This document shows positions 9,151 to 17,660 of a stretch of DNA of 64,000 nucleotides, in pieces. The stretch covers positions 1-64,000 of the forward strand of contig NZ_KV908326.1 in NCBI RefSeq assembly GCF_001999765.1. Direction: 5' to 3'. Positions within the stretch are counted from its first letter, which is position 1. Each line of letters starts with the position of its first letter. Both the position numbers and the translations under genes were made by a program. Under the pieces are notes generated by a model. That model was not told where the DNA came from and did not search any database. It saw nothing but the letters and a program-made list of their open reading frames with translations. The DNA is from Sinomonas mesophila (lineage in GTDB: Bacteria; Actinomycetota; Actinomycetes; Actinomycetales; Micrococcaceae).

Positions 9151-10065
9151 CTAGGCGATCCGGTCGAACAGCACGGCGAGCTCCGCCGTGAGGGCGCGGA
9201 CCAGCTCCGGATCCGCGCCGATGGCCTTGCCGTCGAGGCGGTTCACCGGAGTCAGGAGCCGCACCGAGGAGATGAGCCACACGGCGTCGGCGTCGAAGAG
9301 GTCCTCGGGCTCGAGCGGGCCGTAGCCGAGCTCCCACCCGGCCTCCTTCGCCGCCGCGAACAGCGCCCCCTGCGACGTGCCCGGCAGGATGCCCGAGTCG
9401 AGCTGGGGGGTGACGAGCCGCTTCGCGGTTACCCTGCCGGCGTCGTCCGTCTCAGCGTGGGCGACGAGGACGGTCGAGGTGGGCCCCTCGAGGACCTTCC
9501 CGTCCGAGGAGGTGAAGATGACGTCGTCGGCGCCCTGCCCGTGCGCGTAGCGCAGGGCCGCCATGTTCACGGCGTAGGAGAGCGTCTTGGCACCGAGCAG
9601 GAGCCACGGGGCACGCTCGCCGATGGCCGAGTCGTAGCCGCGCTCGAGGAGGATGACGTCGATGCCATGCTCGCGCTGCCGCTTCGCGTTGGGGTGGGGG
9701 GCGGAGGCGGAGACCCAGCACGTCGGCGCGTGGGCGCCCTCGACGCCGCGGGTCGCGACGAGCCGGACGACGACCTCCTGGAGGGGCCCGACCTCGCGCT
9801 GGTACTCGTCCAGGGCCGTGACGACCGCGCGCTCCCAGGCCTCGTGCTCCGGGACGTCCAGCTCGAGCAGCCGCGCGCTCGAGGCGAGCCGGCGCAGGTG
9901 GGCCGGCAGCTTGCGCACGTGGCCGTCCATGACGAGGAGCGTCTCGAACACCCCGTCGCCGCGCGTCGCTCCGAGGTCCGTGACGAACAGCTGGGGCTTC
10001 GAGGCGTCCTCCACCCGGCCGTCGGGGTGCGCGGGGTCGAGGAAGACGAGCACGGTGGAAGTCAT
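9151..10065 (-). CDS. pabC: Aminodeoxychorismate lyase-type class IV aminotransferase
   Basis: This PLP-dependent fold-type IV enzyme has 304 residues. The PLP lysine is in LLGAKTLSYAVNMAALRYA, the phosphate-binding stretch is GPTSTVLVA, and TRGDGVFETLLV is the N-terminal family block. The family includes branched-chain aminotransferases, D-amino-acid aminotransferases and 4-amino-4-deoxychorismate lyase. The PabC reading (aminodeoxychorismate to p-aminobenzoate plus pyruvate, for folate) is favoured because a PabB protein is encoded 1.6 kb away on the same strand. Cardiolipin synthase on the other strand separates the two, so they are not one operon. Confidence 0.75.
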   Translation of the reverse strand: MTSTVLVFLDPAHPDGRVEDASKPQLFVTDLGATRGDGVFETLLVMDGHVRKLPAHLRRLASSARLLELDVPEHEAWERAVVTALDEYQREVGPLQEVVVRLVATRGVEGAHAPTCWVSASAPHPNAKRQREHGIDVILLERGYDSAIGERAPWLLLGAKTLSYAVNMAALRYAHGQGADDVIFTSSDGKVLEGPTSTVLVAHAETDDAGRVTAKRLVTPQLDSGILPGTSQGALFAAAKEAGWELGYGPLEPEDLFDADAVWLISSVRLLTPVNRLDGKAIGADPELVRALTAELAVLFDRIA

Positions 10066-10119
10066 GGGGACAGCTTAGGCCGAGCCCGTCCGGGACCCGG
10101 ACGACCGTAGGCTGAGCAC

Positions 10120-11589
10120 ATGCTGTTCCAGCTCCCGCTCGTGGGGTTCCTGCCGGACTGGGTCACGTTCCTCCTTGCCGTCGTCGACCTCGTCATCCGC
10201 CTCGCCGTACTCGGCATCATCCCGGGCAACCGGCGCCCCACGACGGCGATGGCCTGGCTCCTGGCCATCTTCTTCATCCCGACCGTCGGGCTGGTCCTGT
10301 TCCTCCTGTTCGGCAACTTCCGCCTGTCCCGCCGGCGCCGCGAGCAGCAGCAGGAGGTCAGTGCCCGGGTGCGGGCCGCGCTCGCGGGCTCGCACGACGT
10401 CGACATCGACCTCCCAGGGCCGGAGTGGCTGCACTCGGCGGCCCAGCTCAACCGCGGCCTCGGCTCGCTGCCGATCGTCGGCGGCAACGCCGTCCGGCTC
10501 ATCCCGGGCTACGAGGACGCCATCGCGGAGATGACGGAGGCCGTGCGCGGCGCCGAGCGGTTCGTCAACGCCGAGTTCTACATCATGAGCTCGGACGAGA
10601 TCACGAACGGGCTGCTCACGGCCCTCGAGGAGGCCGCCGAACGCGGGGTCGAGGTCCGCGTGCTGTTCGACCACATCGGCACGCTGCGGATCCGCGGCTA
10701 CCGGGACCTCATCCGCCGGCTCAGGGCCTCGAAGATCCACTGGCGGCGCATGCTCCCGCTCCTGCCGGTGCACGGCCAGTGGCGCCGCGTGGACCTGCGC
10801 AACCACCGCAAGATCCTCGTCGTCGACGGGGAGGTGGCGTTCACGGGCTCGCTCAACCTCGTCGAGCGCTCCTACCGCAACCCCCGGCACCGGCGCCTCG
10901 GCCGGAAGTGGGTCGAGCTCATGGCCCGGCTCGAGGGCCCGGCCGTGACGACGCTCAACGTCGTCTTCGCGACCGACTGGCTCTCCGAGACTGACGACCT
11001 GCTCGAGGAGCAGCTGGTTCCCGCCGAGCACGTGGGGGAGTCCGCCGCGCAGGTCGTGCCGAGCGGGCCTGCGTTCGCGAACGAGAACAACCTGCGCCTG
11101 TTCAACACCCTCATCTACTCGGCCCAGCACCGGCTCTCGATCTGCAGCCCGTACTTCGTCCCCGACGACTCGCTCCTCTACGCCGTCACCACCGCAGCCC
11201 AGCGGGGGGTCGACGTCGAGCTCTTCGTCTCCGAGCAGGGCGACCAGTTCCTCGTCCACCACGCGCAGCAGTCGTACTACGAGGCGCTCCTGGCGGCGGG
11301 CGTGAAGATCTACCGCTACCCCAAGCCGTTCGTCCTGCACGCGAAGCACTTCACGGTCGACGACGAGGTGGCCGTCCTGGGCTCATCCAACATGGACATG
11401 CGCTCGTTCTCGCTCAACCTCGAGGTCTCGCTCATGCTCCCGGGCTCGGCGATCGTGGGGCAGATGCGCCGCGTCGAGGACATGTACCGCGAGATCAGCA
11501 ATCCCCTCGACCTCGACTCGTGGCGCCGCCGGCCGCTCCTGAGCCGGTACGTGGACAACGTCGCCCGCCTCACGGCCACCCTCCAGTAG
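10120..11589 (+). CDS. cls: Cardiolipin synthase
   Basis: This phospholipase D-superfamily enzyme joins two phosphatidylglycerol molecules into cardiolipin at the membrane. The 489-residue protein begins with two hydrophobic segments (about residues 5-65), followed by two HKD motifs: HRKILVVD at residue 229 and HAKHFTVD at residue 407. Each is followed by the usual GS.N (TGSLN, LGSSN). Length and order match bacterial ClsA. The ATG lies 54 bases from the divergent pabC start. A 21-bp tandem repeat begins two bases after its TAG stop. Confidence 0.94.
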   Translation: MLFQLPLVGFLPDWVTFLLAVVDLVIRLAVLGIIPGNRRPTTAMAWLLAIFFIPTVGLVLFLLFGNFRLSRRRREQQQEVSARVRAALAGSHDVDIDLPGPEWLHSAAQLNRGLGSLPIVGGNAVRLIPGYEDAIAEMTEAVRGAERFVNAEFYIMSSDEITNGLLTALEEAAERGVEVRVLFDHIGTLRIRGYRDLIRRLRASKIHWRRMLPLLPVHGQWRRVDLRNHRKILVVDGEVAFTGSLNLVERSYRNPRHRRLGRKWVELMARLEGPAVTTLNVVFATDWLSETDDLLEEQLVPAEHVGESAAQVVPSGPAFANENNLRLFNTLIYSAQHRLSICSPYFVPDDSLLYAVTTAAQRGVDVELFVSEQGDQFLVHHAQQSYYEALLAAGVKIYRYPKPFVLHAKHFTVDDEVAVLGSSNMDMRSFSLNLEVSLMLPGSAIVGQMRRVEDMYREISNPLDLDSWRRRPLLSRYVDNVARLTATLQ

Positions 11590-11590
11590 C

Positions 11591-11686
11591 GCCGAGGTGG
11601 GGGCCTGTGCCGCCGAGGTGGGGGCCTGTGCCGCCGAGGTGGGGTCGTGTGCCGCCGAAATGGGGGCCTGTGCCGCCGAGGCGGGT
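11591..11686. repeat. 21-bp tandem repeat, four units plus a partial fifth
   Basis: The unit GCCGAGGTGGGGGCCTGTGCC occurs in four consecutive copies plus a degenerate fifth. Copies one and two are identical; the third and fourth each carry three substitutions. The array fills the gap between the convergent cls and pabB genes. It ends against one arm of the CGCACGACGGCG repeat. Confidence 0.9.
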
Positions 11687-11689
11687 CCC

Positions 11690-11702
11690 GCGCACGACGG
11701 CG
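11690..11702. repeat. Single arm of the CGCACGACGGCG repeat
   Basis: GCGCACGACGGCG directly follows the 21-bp tandem array, ten bases before the stop of the pabB fusion gene. No paired arm is seen nearby. Confidence 0.5.
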
Positions 11703-11711
11703 CGTGGCGGC

Positions 11712-13823
11712 TCAGCCGGGGAACTCGGCTCCCAGCGTGCTCAGCACCGCGAAGGCCTTCGTGCGGATCTCCTCGTACTCGTCGGCGGGGTCCGAGTCGG
11801 CCACGACGGCGCCGCCGACGCCGAGCGCGAGGCGGGCCCCGCCGTCGTCCGCCTGCTCGACGACCAGGGTGCGGATGACGACCGACGTGTCCGCGGCGCC
11901 CGTGCGCGAGAAGTAGCCGATGGCGCCCGAGTAGACCCCGCGGGGGCCGCGCTCGAGGCGGTCGAGGATGTTCATGGTGCTGACCTTGGGCGCACCGGTC
12001 ATGGACCCGGGCGGGAAGGCCGCCGCGATGGCTTCTGCGCGGGACGCCCCGGGGCGGAGCTGGGCGTCGACCGTGCTGACGAGCTGGTGCACCGTTGTGT
12101 AGCTCTCGACGGCGAACAGCCGCGACACGGCAACCGAGCCCGGCACGGCGAAGTGGCTCAGGTCGTTGCGCAGCAGGTCCACGATCATGAGGTTCTCGGC
12201 GCGGTCCTTGGGGTTCGCCGCAAGCTCGGCGCGCACTTCGGCGTCGCGCCGGCGGCCGGCCTCGGTGGCGAGCTCGGCCGCGGGGGAGCGGCGGCGCGTG
12301 CCCTTGATCGGCTCGGCCCGCAGCGCGCCGTCCGCCGAGATGGAGAGGAACCGCTCGGGAGACGTGCTCGCGACGGCCAGCGGCCCGAACCGCGCGAACG
12401 CCGCGAAGGGCGCGGGGCTGCGCCGGCGCAGCGCGCGGTACGCGGCCCACGCGTCCGCGGCCGGGGCGCCGGCGGGGACACGGGCCTCGAGAGTCGTCGT
12501 GAGGCAGACCTCGTAGGTGTTGCCCTCCGCGATCTCGGCCTGCGCGGTGCGGACTGCGGCGAGGTAGTCCTCGGAGGCATGGCGGGCGGTGAAGGCGGGG
12601 GCGGCGTGGGTTGGCGGCTTCGACTCTGCTTCGCTGCGCTCAGCCACCGGGGCGGCGCTGCGCCCAACCACCGGGGCGACGCTCTGCTCGACCGCCCGGG
12701 CCGCCTGCTCGAGCCACTCGGCGGCGTCGGGGGCCTCGAGGGCGAGGAGCCACACCTCCCCGGCCTCGTGGTCGATCACGACGCCGCGCCCGGCGCCGAC
12801 GAGCTGGGCGTCGGGCACCCCGGCGGGGACGTCGCTGCCCCCGCACTCGCGCTTGAGCTCGTACCCGAGGTAGCCGATCCACCCGAGCGCGAAGCCGCAC
12901 GCGAGCCCCTCCGGCCCCGGCTGCGGGCGGCCCCAGTCCGCCCCGAGCCAGCGGAAGAACGGCTCGGCGAACGTGGCCACCACGCCTCCCCCGCTCACCT
13001 CGGTGGTCCCGCCTCGGTGCACGATGGCGCGCCCCAGGGCGCCGCCGTCGTCCGCCATGACGCTGAAGCGGCTCCGCGGGCCCGCCGCCGGTGTGCCCGC
13101 GTCCGAGGCGTCGAGCCACACGGCCCGCGCCGAGCCCCCGTACAGGGACGCGAAGAGCGTGGGCGCGTCGGGCCGCGCGGGGAGGCGGCGGGACATCAGC
13201 GGGACGGCGTCGCGCAGGGCGCGCTCTGGCGCGAGCATCTCGCGGAGCGCCGGCAGGCATGCGAGCGCGTCCACGGTCCGGCGGGTGCGGGACGCGGGAT
13301 CCCCGTCGGGAACGGTCACCGCCGCGGCGGCGGGCACGTCGTCGTCCGAGAGCCACGCCACCTCCTGGGCGGCCCAGCGGTCCCAGTGCGGAGCAAAGGT
13401 ATCCCCGTCGCGGGCGAGCGCGCGCTGCTTTCGCTCGGCCTCGGGCACCTCGACCCACACGACGGCGTCGACGAGGCCGCGTGCGCCGTGTGATCCAGCG
13501 CCGACGCCCTCGACGATCACGATGTCCGCCGGCTCGGTCCCGCGCTCGTGGCCCTCGCGGCCCGCGGCCCAATCCCAGGCGCGCCACCGCGCCGTCTCGC
13601 CGCGCCGCAGCGGGGCCAGGACGCGGTCCGCGTAGGTGGCGATGCCGGCGGCGAGGCCGTCCCAGCCGGGGTAGAGGTCCTCGAGGTGGAACAGCGCGAC
13701 GCTGCGGTGCTCGCGCAGCGCCGTCGCGAGCTCGACGGCGAGGGTCGTCTTCCCCGCCCCCGAGCGGCCGTCGACGGCGATGATCACCGGCGGGCGCGCG
13801 GCAGCGCGGGGTGCGGCGGGCAT
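11712..13823 (-). CDS. pabB: Fusion: P-loop kinase domain + aminodeoxychorismate synthase component I
   Basis: The 703-residue protein has two parts. Residues 1-190 form a uridine-kinase-like P-loop domain with Walker A GRSGAGKT (19-26) and the hydrophobic strand IVIVEGVGAG. The remainder is a chorismate-binding PabB: N-terminal lobe, then PIKGT at 505-509. Its lysine is the nucleophile that marks aminodeoxychorismate synthase; anthranilate synthases have alanine there. RAENLMIVDLLRNDL and PGSMTGAPK follow. It makes aminodeoxychorismate from chorismate with ammonia from a PabA subunit not seen here. No start codon with a ribosome site is evident at the domain junction, so a true fusion is favoured. 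The kinase's substrate is unknown. Confidence 0.85.
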   Translation of the reverse strand: MPAAPRAAARPPVIIAVDGRSGAGKTTLAVELATALREHRSVALFHLEDLYPGWDGLAAGIATYADRVLAPLRRGETARWRAWDWAAGREGHERGTEPADIVIVEGVGAGSHGARGLVDAVVWVEVPEAERKQRALARDGDTFAPHWDRWAAQEVAWLSDDDVPAAAAVTVPDGDPASRTRRTVDALACLPALREMLAPERALRDAVPLMSRRLPARPDAPTLFASLYGGSARAVWLDASDAGTPAAGPRSRFSVMADDGGALGRAIVHRGGTTEVSGGGVVATFAEPFFRWLGADWGRPQPGPEGLACGFALGWIGYLGYELKRECGGSDVPAGVPDAQLVGAGRGVVIDHEAGEVWLLALEAPDAAEWLEQAARAVEQSVAPVVGRSAAPVAERSEAESKPPTHAAPAFTARHASEDYLAAVRTAQAEIAEGNTYEVCLTTTLEARVPAGAPAADAWAAYRALRRRSPAPFAAFARFGPLAVASTSPERFLSISADGALRAEPIKGTRRRSPAAELATEAGRRRDAEVRAELAANPKDRAENLMIVDLLRNDLSHFAVPGSVAVSRLFAVESYTTVHQLVSTVDAQLRPGASRAEAIAAAFPPGSMTGAPKVSTMNILDRLERGPRGVYSGAIGYFSRTGAADTSVVIRTLVVEQADDGGARLALGVGGAVVADSDPADEYEEIRTKAFAVLSTLGAEFPG

Positions 13824-13833
13824 GGGTCTCGGC

Positions 13834-14373
13834 TCAGGCGCCCGTGAGCAGCCGGGCGCGCGCGTCGAGCTCGCGGCGGACGTGCTCGACGATGCCGGGG
13901 AGCGCCGCCGCGATGAGCTGCCACGTGATCTCGAAGTCCGACTGGTCGCCGAACCACGGATCCTCGATGCCCTTCTCGAGCGGGTCGAGGTGGTCGACGG
14001 CGGGGTCGAACTCGCGCAGCATCCGCACCTTGTCCTCGGACCCGGCCGGCGCGTGCTCGCGCAGGTGGCCGTAGTGGTCGACGTCGAGCGCGAGGATGAG
14101 GTCCCGCCCCGTGTACCAGTCGGGGTCGAACTGGCGCGCCGTGTGGCGCGTGTTGGTGCCGTGCAGGCCGTGCGCGTCGAGCACGCGTGCAGCGCGCGGG
14201 TCGATCGGCCGCCCGACCTCATAGCTTGTGGTGCCCGCGGAGTCGACCGCGGCCCTGCCCTCGAGCCCAGCCGCGCGCAGCGCCTCGACGAGCATGAACT
14301 CGGCCATGGGCGAGCGGCAGATGTTCCCGGTGCAGACCGTGATGATCCGGTAGGGGCTCGCCATCGAGTTCAT
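13834..14373 (-). CDS. Low-molecular-weight protein-tyrosine phosphatase
   Basis: The N-terminal CX5R loop CTGNICRS (residues 14-21) holds the nucleophilic cysteine and phosphate-binding arginine. The general-acid aspartate is in EDPWFG in the second half. About 179 residues is near the usual 150-180. The enzyme removes phosphate from tyrosine residues in the cytoplasm; some actinobacterial relatives are exported. Several ATGs lie close together (14385, 14373, 14364) with no clear ribosome site; the middle one is given. The stop is only ten bases before the pabB fusion start, so the two are probably cotranscribed. Confidence 0.9.
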   Translation of the reverse strand: MNSMASPYRIITVCTGNICRSPMAEFMLVEALRAAGLEGRAAVDSAGTTSYEVGRPIDPRAARVLDAHGLHGTNTRHTARQFDPDWYTGRDLILALDVDHYGHLREHAPAGSEDKVRMLREFDPAVDHLDPLEKGIEDPWFGDQSDFEITWQLIAAALPGIVEHVRRELDARARLLTGA

Positions 14374-14440
14374 GGGCTCAAGCATAGGGGCGCTGCCGCC
14401 TGCGGCCAGCATCGGAGGGATTTGATGACCCGACTCCCGC

Positions 14441-15064
14441 TCAGACGAGCGCGAGGAGGACGCCCACGCCGACGAACAGGACCCCGAAGACCCGGTTGAC
14501 CACGCGCTGCCCCCGCTCGCTGCGGGTGAAGCGCTGGAAGCCCTTGGCCGCGAGGGCGAAGAAGAACCACATGACGAGGATGTCCACGGCCACGATCGTG
14601 GCGCCGATGACCGCGTACTGGCTCCACAGGGGCTGGTCGGGGCGCACGAAGCCGGGGATGAAGGCGAGGAAGAACACGATGGCCTTGGGGTTCAGGAGGT
14701 TCACCCACAGGCCCCGTCGGACCATGGACCAGGCCGGCTCGTTCGCGACCGCCGTGACAGCCTCGGCCGAGAGGTCGGGCCGGCGCAGGAACTGCCGGAT
14801 GCCCAGGTACGCGAGGTACGCCGCGCCGAGGTACCGGATCACGTTGAACGCGAGGGGGGAGCTGGCCACGAGGACGCCCAGGCCCGCCGCCACGATCGCG
14901 AGGTGGACGATCAGGGCCGCCTGCTGCCCGAGGACCCCGTAGACGGCGCGCCGGAAGCCCGCACTGAGCGCGTTGCTCATGGTGTTGATGGCGCCCGCGC
15001 CGGGCGTGAAGCTGATGAGCATGCTGGCGCCCAGGAGGGTCGCCCAGAGGGAGAACGGCACCAT
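14441..15064 (-). CDS. LysE/RhtB-family amino-acid exporter
   Basis: This 207-residue integral membrane protein has about six hydrophobic segments and the LysE signature FTPGAGAINTMSNALSAGFRRAV near the N-terminus, then NLLNPKAIVFFLAFIPGFV in the middle. The family exports amino acids such as lysine, threonine or homoserine lactone, driven by the proton gradient. The substrate cannot be told from the sequence. It stands alone: the phosphatase gene lies 68 bp downstream and the methyltransferase 42 bp upstream on the same strand, each with its own start region. Confidence 0.9.
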   Translation of the reverse strand: MVPFSLWATLLGASMLISFTPGAGAINTMSNALSAGFRRAVYGVLGQQAALIVHLAIVAAGLGVLVASSPLAFNVIRYLGAAYLAYLGIRQFLRRPDLSAEAVTAVANEPAWSMVRRGLWVNLLNPKAIVFFLAFIPGFVRPDQPLWSQYAVIGATIVAVDILVMWFFFALAAKGFQRFTRSERGQRVVNRVFGVLFVGVGVLLALV

Positions 15065-15106
15065 GCAAGGGTAGGGGGCTCGGCGTCCGCGCCGCGCCGT
15101 GCCGAT

Positions 15107-15937
15107 CTACGCGCGGCCGATCACCTCGCCGTTGGGGATGAGGAACCACCCGTCAGGGCTCGAGCCCCACCGGTGCCAGCCGGCGGCGATCCGGTTCAGG
15201 TCCGTCTGGTCAGCGATGCCGTAGTCGATCGCCTGCTCCGCGAATGCCGAGTGGAGCACGCGCTCGCTCCAGACCCGAGCCTGCCAGGCCCGCTGCTGGG
15301 GCGTCGCGTAGAGCCAGTTGCTGCTCGAGGGCGAGACGTCGGTGAACCCGGCCTCCTGCATCCAGGACACGAGCCGCCGCCCGGCGTCCGGCTCGGCGCC
15401 GTTCTTCCTCGCGATGCGCTGGTAGACGTCCATCCACTCGTCCAGCTCGGGGATGTCGGGATACCAGCTCATGGCGTGGAAGTCCGCGTCGCGGACCGCG
15501 ACGATGCCGCCCGGCCGCGCGACGCGGCGCATCTCCCGCAGCGCGGCGACCGGATCCGTGAGGTGCTGCAGGACCTGGTGGGCGTGCACGACGTCGAACC
15601 TCTCGTCCTCCAGCTCGAGGTCGTAGACATTGCCGACGGCGAAGCTCGCGTTCATGACATCGCGCTCCTCCGCAAGGGCCCGGGCCTGGGCGACGATGTC
15701 CTCCGAGCGGTCGAGCCCCAGGACCTCGCCCGGGGACACGAGCCGGGCGAAGTCGCACGTGATGCTCCCGGGCCCGCACCCGACGTCGAGCACGCGCAGC
15801 CCAGGGGTGAGATGGGGGACGAGGAAGGCCGCCGAATTCTGCGCCGTCCGAGACGCATGGGCCCGCACGACGCTCTCGTGATGGCCGTGCGTGTAGACGT
15901 CGTTCGGAGTGCTGGAATTGCTCTCGGCGCCGTTCAT
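15107..15937 (-). CDS. Class I SAM-dependent methyltransferase
   Basis: The 276-residue protein has the Rossmann-type SAM fold. Motif I is RVLDVGCGPGSITCDFARLV (about residues 48-67), followed by acidic strand GEVLGLDRSEDIV, then ERFDVVHAHQVLQHLTDP and the post-motif ARPGGIVAVRD. This places it in the UbiE/Methyltransf_11 group, which modifies small molecules. The C-terminal third (residues 140-276), with tryptophan-rich segments, probably recognises the substrate, which is unknown. It is divergent from the small membrane protein gene at 16.1 kb, with 138 bp of shared upstream region. Confidence 0.87.
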   Translation of the reverse strand: MNGAESNSSTPNDVYTHGHHESVVRAHASRTAQNSAAFLVPHLTPGLRVLDVGCGPGSITCDFARLVSPGEVLGLDRSEDIVAQARALAEERDVMNASFAVGNVYDLELEDERFDVVHAHQVLQHLTDPVAALREMRRVARPGGIVAVRDADFHAMSWYPDIPELDEWMDVYQRIARKNGAEPDAGRRLVSWMQEAGFTDVSPSSSNWLYATPQQRAWQARVWSERVLHSAFAEQAIDYGIADQTDLNRIAAGWHRWGSSPDGWFLIPNGEVIGRA

Positions 15938-16075
15938 GGCATCACGTTACAGGAGCATGTGAGGTTCGCTACGAAAGGGCCGTTCTGTCAAATTGGCGTC
16001 CTTGGCCCGCGTAAGCTAAGGGCGGATCATATACGAAACCCTGGGCAACGGTGCCCGTGACTGAGAGGAGCGCCG

Positions 16076-16483
16076 ATGTCCCTGATCGACAACCCGAGCC
16101 GCCGTGCCCGCACTCACCGACGGGGCCGGATGCACCTCGGCGAGGACATCCTCCTCGCCCGCCACGGCAGCCGCATCCAGAGCCTGCGCCTCGACCGCCG
16201 CGCGGACCGCATGGTCGCGACCCTCACCGACGGCACGATCGACTGCGCCTCGAACCGGCTCCTGCCCAGCGGCCCGACCCCCGTCGAGGTCCTCCGCGCG
16301 AAGGTCGACGCCATCCGCACGGACACCGCCTCGGTGAGCCGCGCAGAGCTGCACCTTCTCCTGCGCTTCAGCGCCATCTGGCTCGCGATCAGCGTCGTCC
16401 TGACCGCCCTCATCGTGGGGTTCTCGTCGGCGGCCGGCAGCCCGGACCTGCTCCAGGCGAGCCTCACGTACCCCGCCTACTGA
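16076..16483 (+). CDS. Hypothetical protein with C-terminal membrane segment
   Basis: The 135-residue protein is not recognised. Its first 100 residues are basic and hydrophilic, with strand-like VATLTDGTIDCASNRLLP, followed by one hydrophobic helix (LLRFSAIWLAISVVLTALIVGF). It should therefore be a tail-anchored or single-pass membrane protein with a cytoplasmic head. GAGGAG precedes the ATG at good spacing, and codon use is like that of its neighbours, which supports a real gene. Confidence 0.65.
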   Translation: MSLIDNPSRRARTHRRGRMHLGEDILLARHGSRIQSLRLDRRADRMVATLTDGTIDCASNRLLPSGPTPVEVLRAKVDAIRTDTASVSRAELHLLLRFSAIWLAISVVLTALIVGFSSAAGSPDLLQASLTYPAY

Positions 16484-16510
16484 CGACGGCCCGGCCCTCT
16501 CTGCAGATGG

Positions 16511-17509
16511 TCAGGAGGCAGCGGCAGTTGCGTAGGCGTTCTGGACGGCATCGCCCCAGTACGGGCCGTACATGACCTTGAACCTGCTGTAGCCGTAGGA
16601 GTTGACCGAGTTCTGGTACCCGGGGGAACCCCCGCCCTGGATGAACCACGGCCCGCCCGAGGAGCCGCCGTTCATGTCGCACGGGATGCCCTGCGTGTTG
16701 AACTGCGGGTTGTAGGGGTCGTTGCCCGCCTGGCCCGTGCAGGAGATGAGCGACTGGCCGTTGAAGGGCTTGGCCGCGGGGTAGCCGTACGCCTTGTACG
16801 TCAGGCCTCGATCCATGTTGAACGCCACACCCGTGCTGCCCACCGTGTCGGTGAGCTTCACCGTCGGGTCGATGTTCCCCGTCGAGTCGATGAGGGCGAC
16901 GACGGCGAAGCCCGTGTCGTAGGCGATGTTGCCGTGGTCCTTCCACTCGTTCGTCGTGTGCAGGCTCGTCGCCGCCCACCTGCCGTACGGCTCGACGCCG
17001 TTGAGGTACTTGGGGACGAAGACGAAGTTGGTCACGAACGCGCCCGGCCCCTCGTTGAGGCAGTGGCCGGCGGTCGAGACCGTGCTGCGGTTGGCGGAGG
17101 CGACGGCGTTGCCCGAGCACACGTAGTTCTGTCCGCCGAGCGTGAAGAACACCTTGCCGATGTAGGAGACGGGGTCTTCGTTCGTGTGCAGTGAGGTCTT
17201 GCCCTGCACCTTGGTGGGTGCGCCCTTGGCTGTGGGTGAGCCCTGTGCCACGGACGGCAGCGTGCCTCCACGGGCGACGGCCCTCTGGGCCAGGACATCC
17301 CCGGGGACCGCCGAGCGCATGCGCTCCGCGGTCCAGTACTCGGCGGCCGCGGCGGCGTTCTCGACGCGGTGGCTCGCGGCCTGCGGACTGCCGTTCCCGC
17401 CCGCGTTGCCGCTGGGCGCGGCGCTCGCGGCGCCCGCGGCGCCCGCGCCCAAGGCCAGGAGGATGGCGGAGGCGAGGGAGACGAGGCTCGTGGTGATCTT
17501 GGTGGCCAT
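16511..17509 (-). CDS. Secreted trypsin-like serine peptidase
   Basis: The 332-residue protein starts with a signal peptide (SLVSLASAILLALGAGAAGAASAAP). A pro-region of about 90 residues follows, then a chymotrypsin-fold domain with VSTAGHC (catalytic His) and MNGGSSGGPWF (catalytic Ser). The catalytic Asp is probably in AYDTGFAVVAL. The domain has cysteine pairs that could form disulfides outside the cell. AAGGGA lies six bases before the chosen ATG; the frame is open further upstream without similarity. It resembles extracellular glutamyl-endopeptidase-like proteases of actinobacteria. Specificity is not known. Confidence 0.88.
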   Translation of the reverse strand: MATKITTSLVSLASAILLALGAGAAGAASAAPSGNAGGNGSPQAASHRVENAAAAAEYWTAERMRSAVPGDVLAQRAVARGGTLPSVAQGSPTAKGAPTKVQGKTSLHTNEDPVSYIGKVFFTLGGQNYVCSGNAVASANRSTVSTAGHCLNEGPGAFVTNFVFVPKYLNGVEPYGRWAATSLHTTNEWKDHGNIAYDTGFAVVALIDSTGNIDPTVKLTDTVGSTGVAFNMDRGLTYKAYGYPAAKPFNGQSLISCTGQAGNDPYNPQFNTQGIPCDMNGGSSGGPWFIQGGGSPGYQNSVNSYGYSRFKVMYGPYWGDAVQNAYATAAAS

Positions 17510-17660
17510 CGGGTCCCTTCCAGGGTCGCCGGGGCCGGTCGCGGCCGCCCCCCAGAGGCGCGTCGCGACTCTTGGGGACATGGTATGGTGTCGCGGCCGG
17601 GGTGGGGAGGCCCTGTCAGGAACCCGGCCCGGCCCCCCGCGCCGTCGCTACGCTGTGACG

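Noticed and set aside
15938-16075. Small RNA or riboswitch in the methyltransferase/membrane-protein gap
   Set aside because: The gap has some A/T-rich promoter-like bases but no strong hairpin or recognisable aptamer.
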